Shown: one piece after another, positions 42,773 to 43,393 of the stretch
Layout of the letters: the number at the start of each line of letters is the position of its first letter
Position numbering within the stretch: the stretch's first letter is position 1
Assembly: GCA_003249025.1 (NCBI GenBank)
Contig: QBMH01000012.1
Location: 1-43,393, forward strand
Origin: Leptolyngbya sp.
GTDB lineage: Bacteria; Cyanobacteriota; Cyanobacteriia; Leptolyngbyales; Leptolyngbyaceae
Direction of reading: 5' to 3'
Length of the DNA stretch: 43,393 nt
The notes under the pieces: model-generated
Told to the model about the DNA's origin: nothing
The model's input: the letters and a program-made list of their open reading frames with translations, nothing else
The model's database searches: none
Program-made: the position numbers and the translations under genes

Positions 42773-43159
42773 ATGAACTACGTTTACTTTTTAGCCAACA
42801 CCAGCTTGACCTTGAGAGTGGTTGAATTTTTGCATAAAGGCTATTTGCCAGTGCGCTTCATGAGTGTGATTCATCAGATCGATGGCTGGCTAATTCGAGT
42901 CAAATTAAGCGAACATTTAGAGCCTCATCAGCACAAAGATTTCCAAGCATTTATGAACGAACTGGGAATTCCTCATGAACCCAATATTCGGATTCAAATG
43001 GCAATGTGGGGCTTAGAAACGGGTCAATCCCCTGTGGCAGTGATGCAGCGCTACCAAGTGGCAGTGGTTTCTCATGGCATCCCCGATCGCCAAGAAATTG
43101 AAGAGTTTCGCACTCAGTTTGTTCGCGGTTTAGGCTATTGTCCAGAAACTTTAGCGTAG
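42773..43159 (+). CDS. conserved hypothetical protein
   Basis: Protein of 128 residues, soluble, with no recognised domain. It opens with MNYVYFLANTSLTLRVVEFL, contains HQIDGWLIRVKLSEHLEPHQ, and ends in a charged helix (EIEEFRTQFVRGLGYCPE). It could be a small regulatory protein, but nothing in the sequence fixes a function. It lies 126 bases after glcD on the same strand and eight bases before the lipoprotein gene, so an operon with the latter is likely. Confidence 0.65.
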   Translation: MNYVYFLANTSLTLRVVEFLHKGYLPVRFMSVIHQIDGWLIRVKLSEHLEPHQHKDFQAFMNELGIPHEPNIRIQMAMWGLETGQSPVAVMQRYQVAVVSHGIPDRQEIEEFRTQFVRGLGYCPETLA

Positions 43160-43166
43160 TTGAGCC

Positions 43167-43391
43167 ATGAATCAAATCTTACTCGTCTTATTTTGTGGAG
43201 TCATTGGGCTGAGTGCGATCGCCTGTGCCCCCAGTGCAAATCCCCCCCGCGCTACTCCCGACTCACCTAGCCCATCGCCCCAAGAATCTTCAGCACCCCC
43301 AACTCAGGTTAAGCCGCCCCAAGAAGCGCCATCCACTAAGAGCCTATCCGAAAAGTCAGTAAGAGTTAGATTAAATCCTATGTTGATATAA
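43167..43391 (+). CDS. short lipoprotein, possibly interrupted at the window edge
   Basis: Protein of 74 residues. The signal peptide ends in a lipobox (LSAIAC), and the mature part begins with Pro/Ser/Ala-rich low complexity. After about residue 57 composition changes (EKSVRVRLNPMLI) and the DNA becomes AT-rich up to the window end. The normal C-terminal domain seems to be missing, as if a foreign sequence begins near 43339-43350. An insertion-sequence end is one explanation. Confidence 0.55.
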   Translation: MNQILLVLFCGVIGLSAIACAPSANPPRATPDSPSPSPQESSAPPTQVKPPQEAPSTKSLSEKSVRVRLNPMLI

Positions 43392-43393
43392 AA

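Overview
The window is a piece of a cyanobacterial chromosome. It carries a complete psaC (photosystem I Fe-S subunit), the acpP-fabF-tkt block common in cyanobacteria, a bifunctional arginine dihydrolase/ornithine cyclodeaminase of the ArgZ/AgrE type, a glcD-type glycolate dehydrogenase gene, and very many HIP1 octamers (GCGATCGC). Six clusters of 7-bp tandem repeats (STRR-like) suggest a filamentous lineage, but the sequence alone does not fix the genus.

Layout. 1-9.6 kb is a leftward run of envelope and membrane genes. Two concentrative (CNT/NupC) nucleoside transporter paralogs bracket two tandem DUF2079 membrane proteins, a family 2 glycosyltransferase and a polysaccharide deacetylase; the last two and one transporter overlap as an operon. 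10.2-15.4 kb holds a small zinc-ribbon protein and a rightward CDP-sugar operon: rfbF, rfbG, an RmlC-like epimerase, a Rossmann oxidoreductase with a C-terminal SAF domain, and a glycosyltransferase whose 3' end is frameshifted. 15.4-17.5 kb has a LivM/LivG amino-acid ABC pair. 17.6-21.5 kb is tkt-fabF-acpP. 21.8-25.4 kb has an HdrB-like CCG-domain protein, a Nif11-like protein, psaC, an HPt protein and a GFA-family zinc protein. 25.4-30.1 kb has a slipin, a type IV pilin-like protein, a GH57 enzyme, a small unknown ORF and an ADP-ribosylglycohydrolase remnant. 30.2-36.7 kb has argZ/agrE, a VapBC-like pair, an unknown gene, sfsA, a lipoprotein, an M23 peptidase and hisB. 36.8-43.4 kb has a glycosyltransferase of atypical composition, a PF10118-like protein, a translationally coupled CDP-alcohol phosphotransferase/CdsA-like pair, a Uma2 protein, glcD, an unknown protein and a lipoprotein at the edge.

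How they fit together. Much of the window concerns the cell surface: sugar nucleotides (rfbF/rfbG cassette), glycosyltransferases, a deacetylase, an M23 peptidase and a possible extra phospholipid pathway. The rest is housekeeping: fatty acid synthesis, Calvin/pentose phosphate cycle, photosystem I, photorespiration, arginine-proline nitrogen flow and histidine synthesis. The points most worth a second look are the CDP-sugar operon, which has a SAF-domain oxidoreductase where rfbH would be expected; the CdsA-like/CDP-alcohol transferase pair; the dinucleotide frameshift in the glycosyltransferase; and the heptamer repeat clusters. No CRISPR array, rRNA, tRNA or complete insertion sequence was seen.
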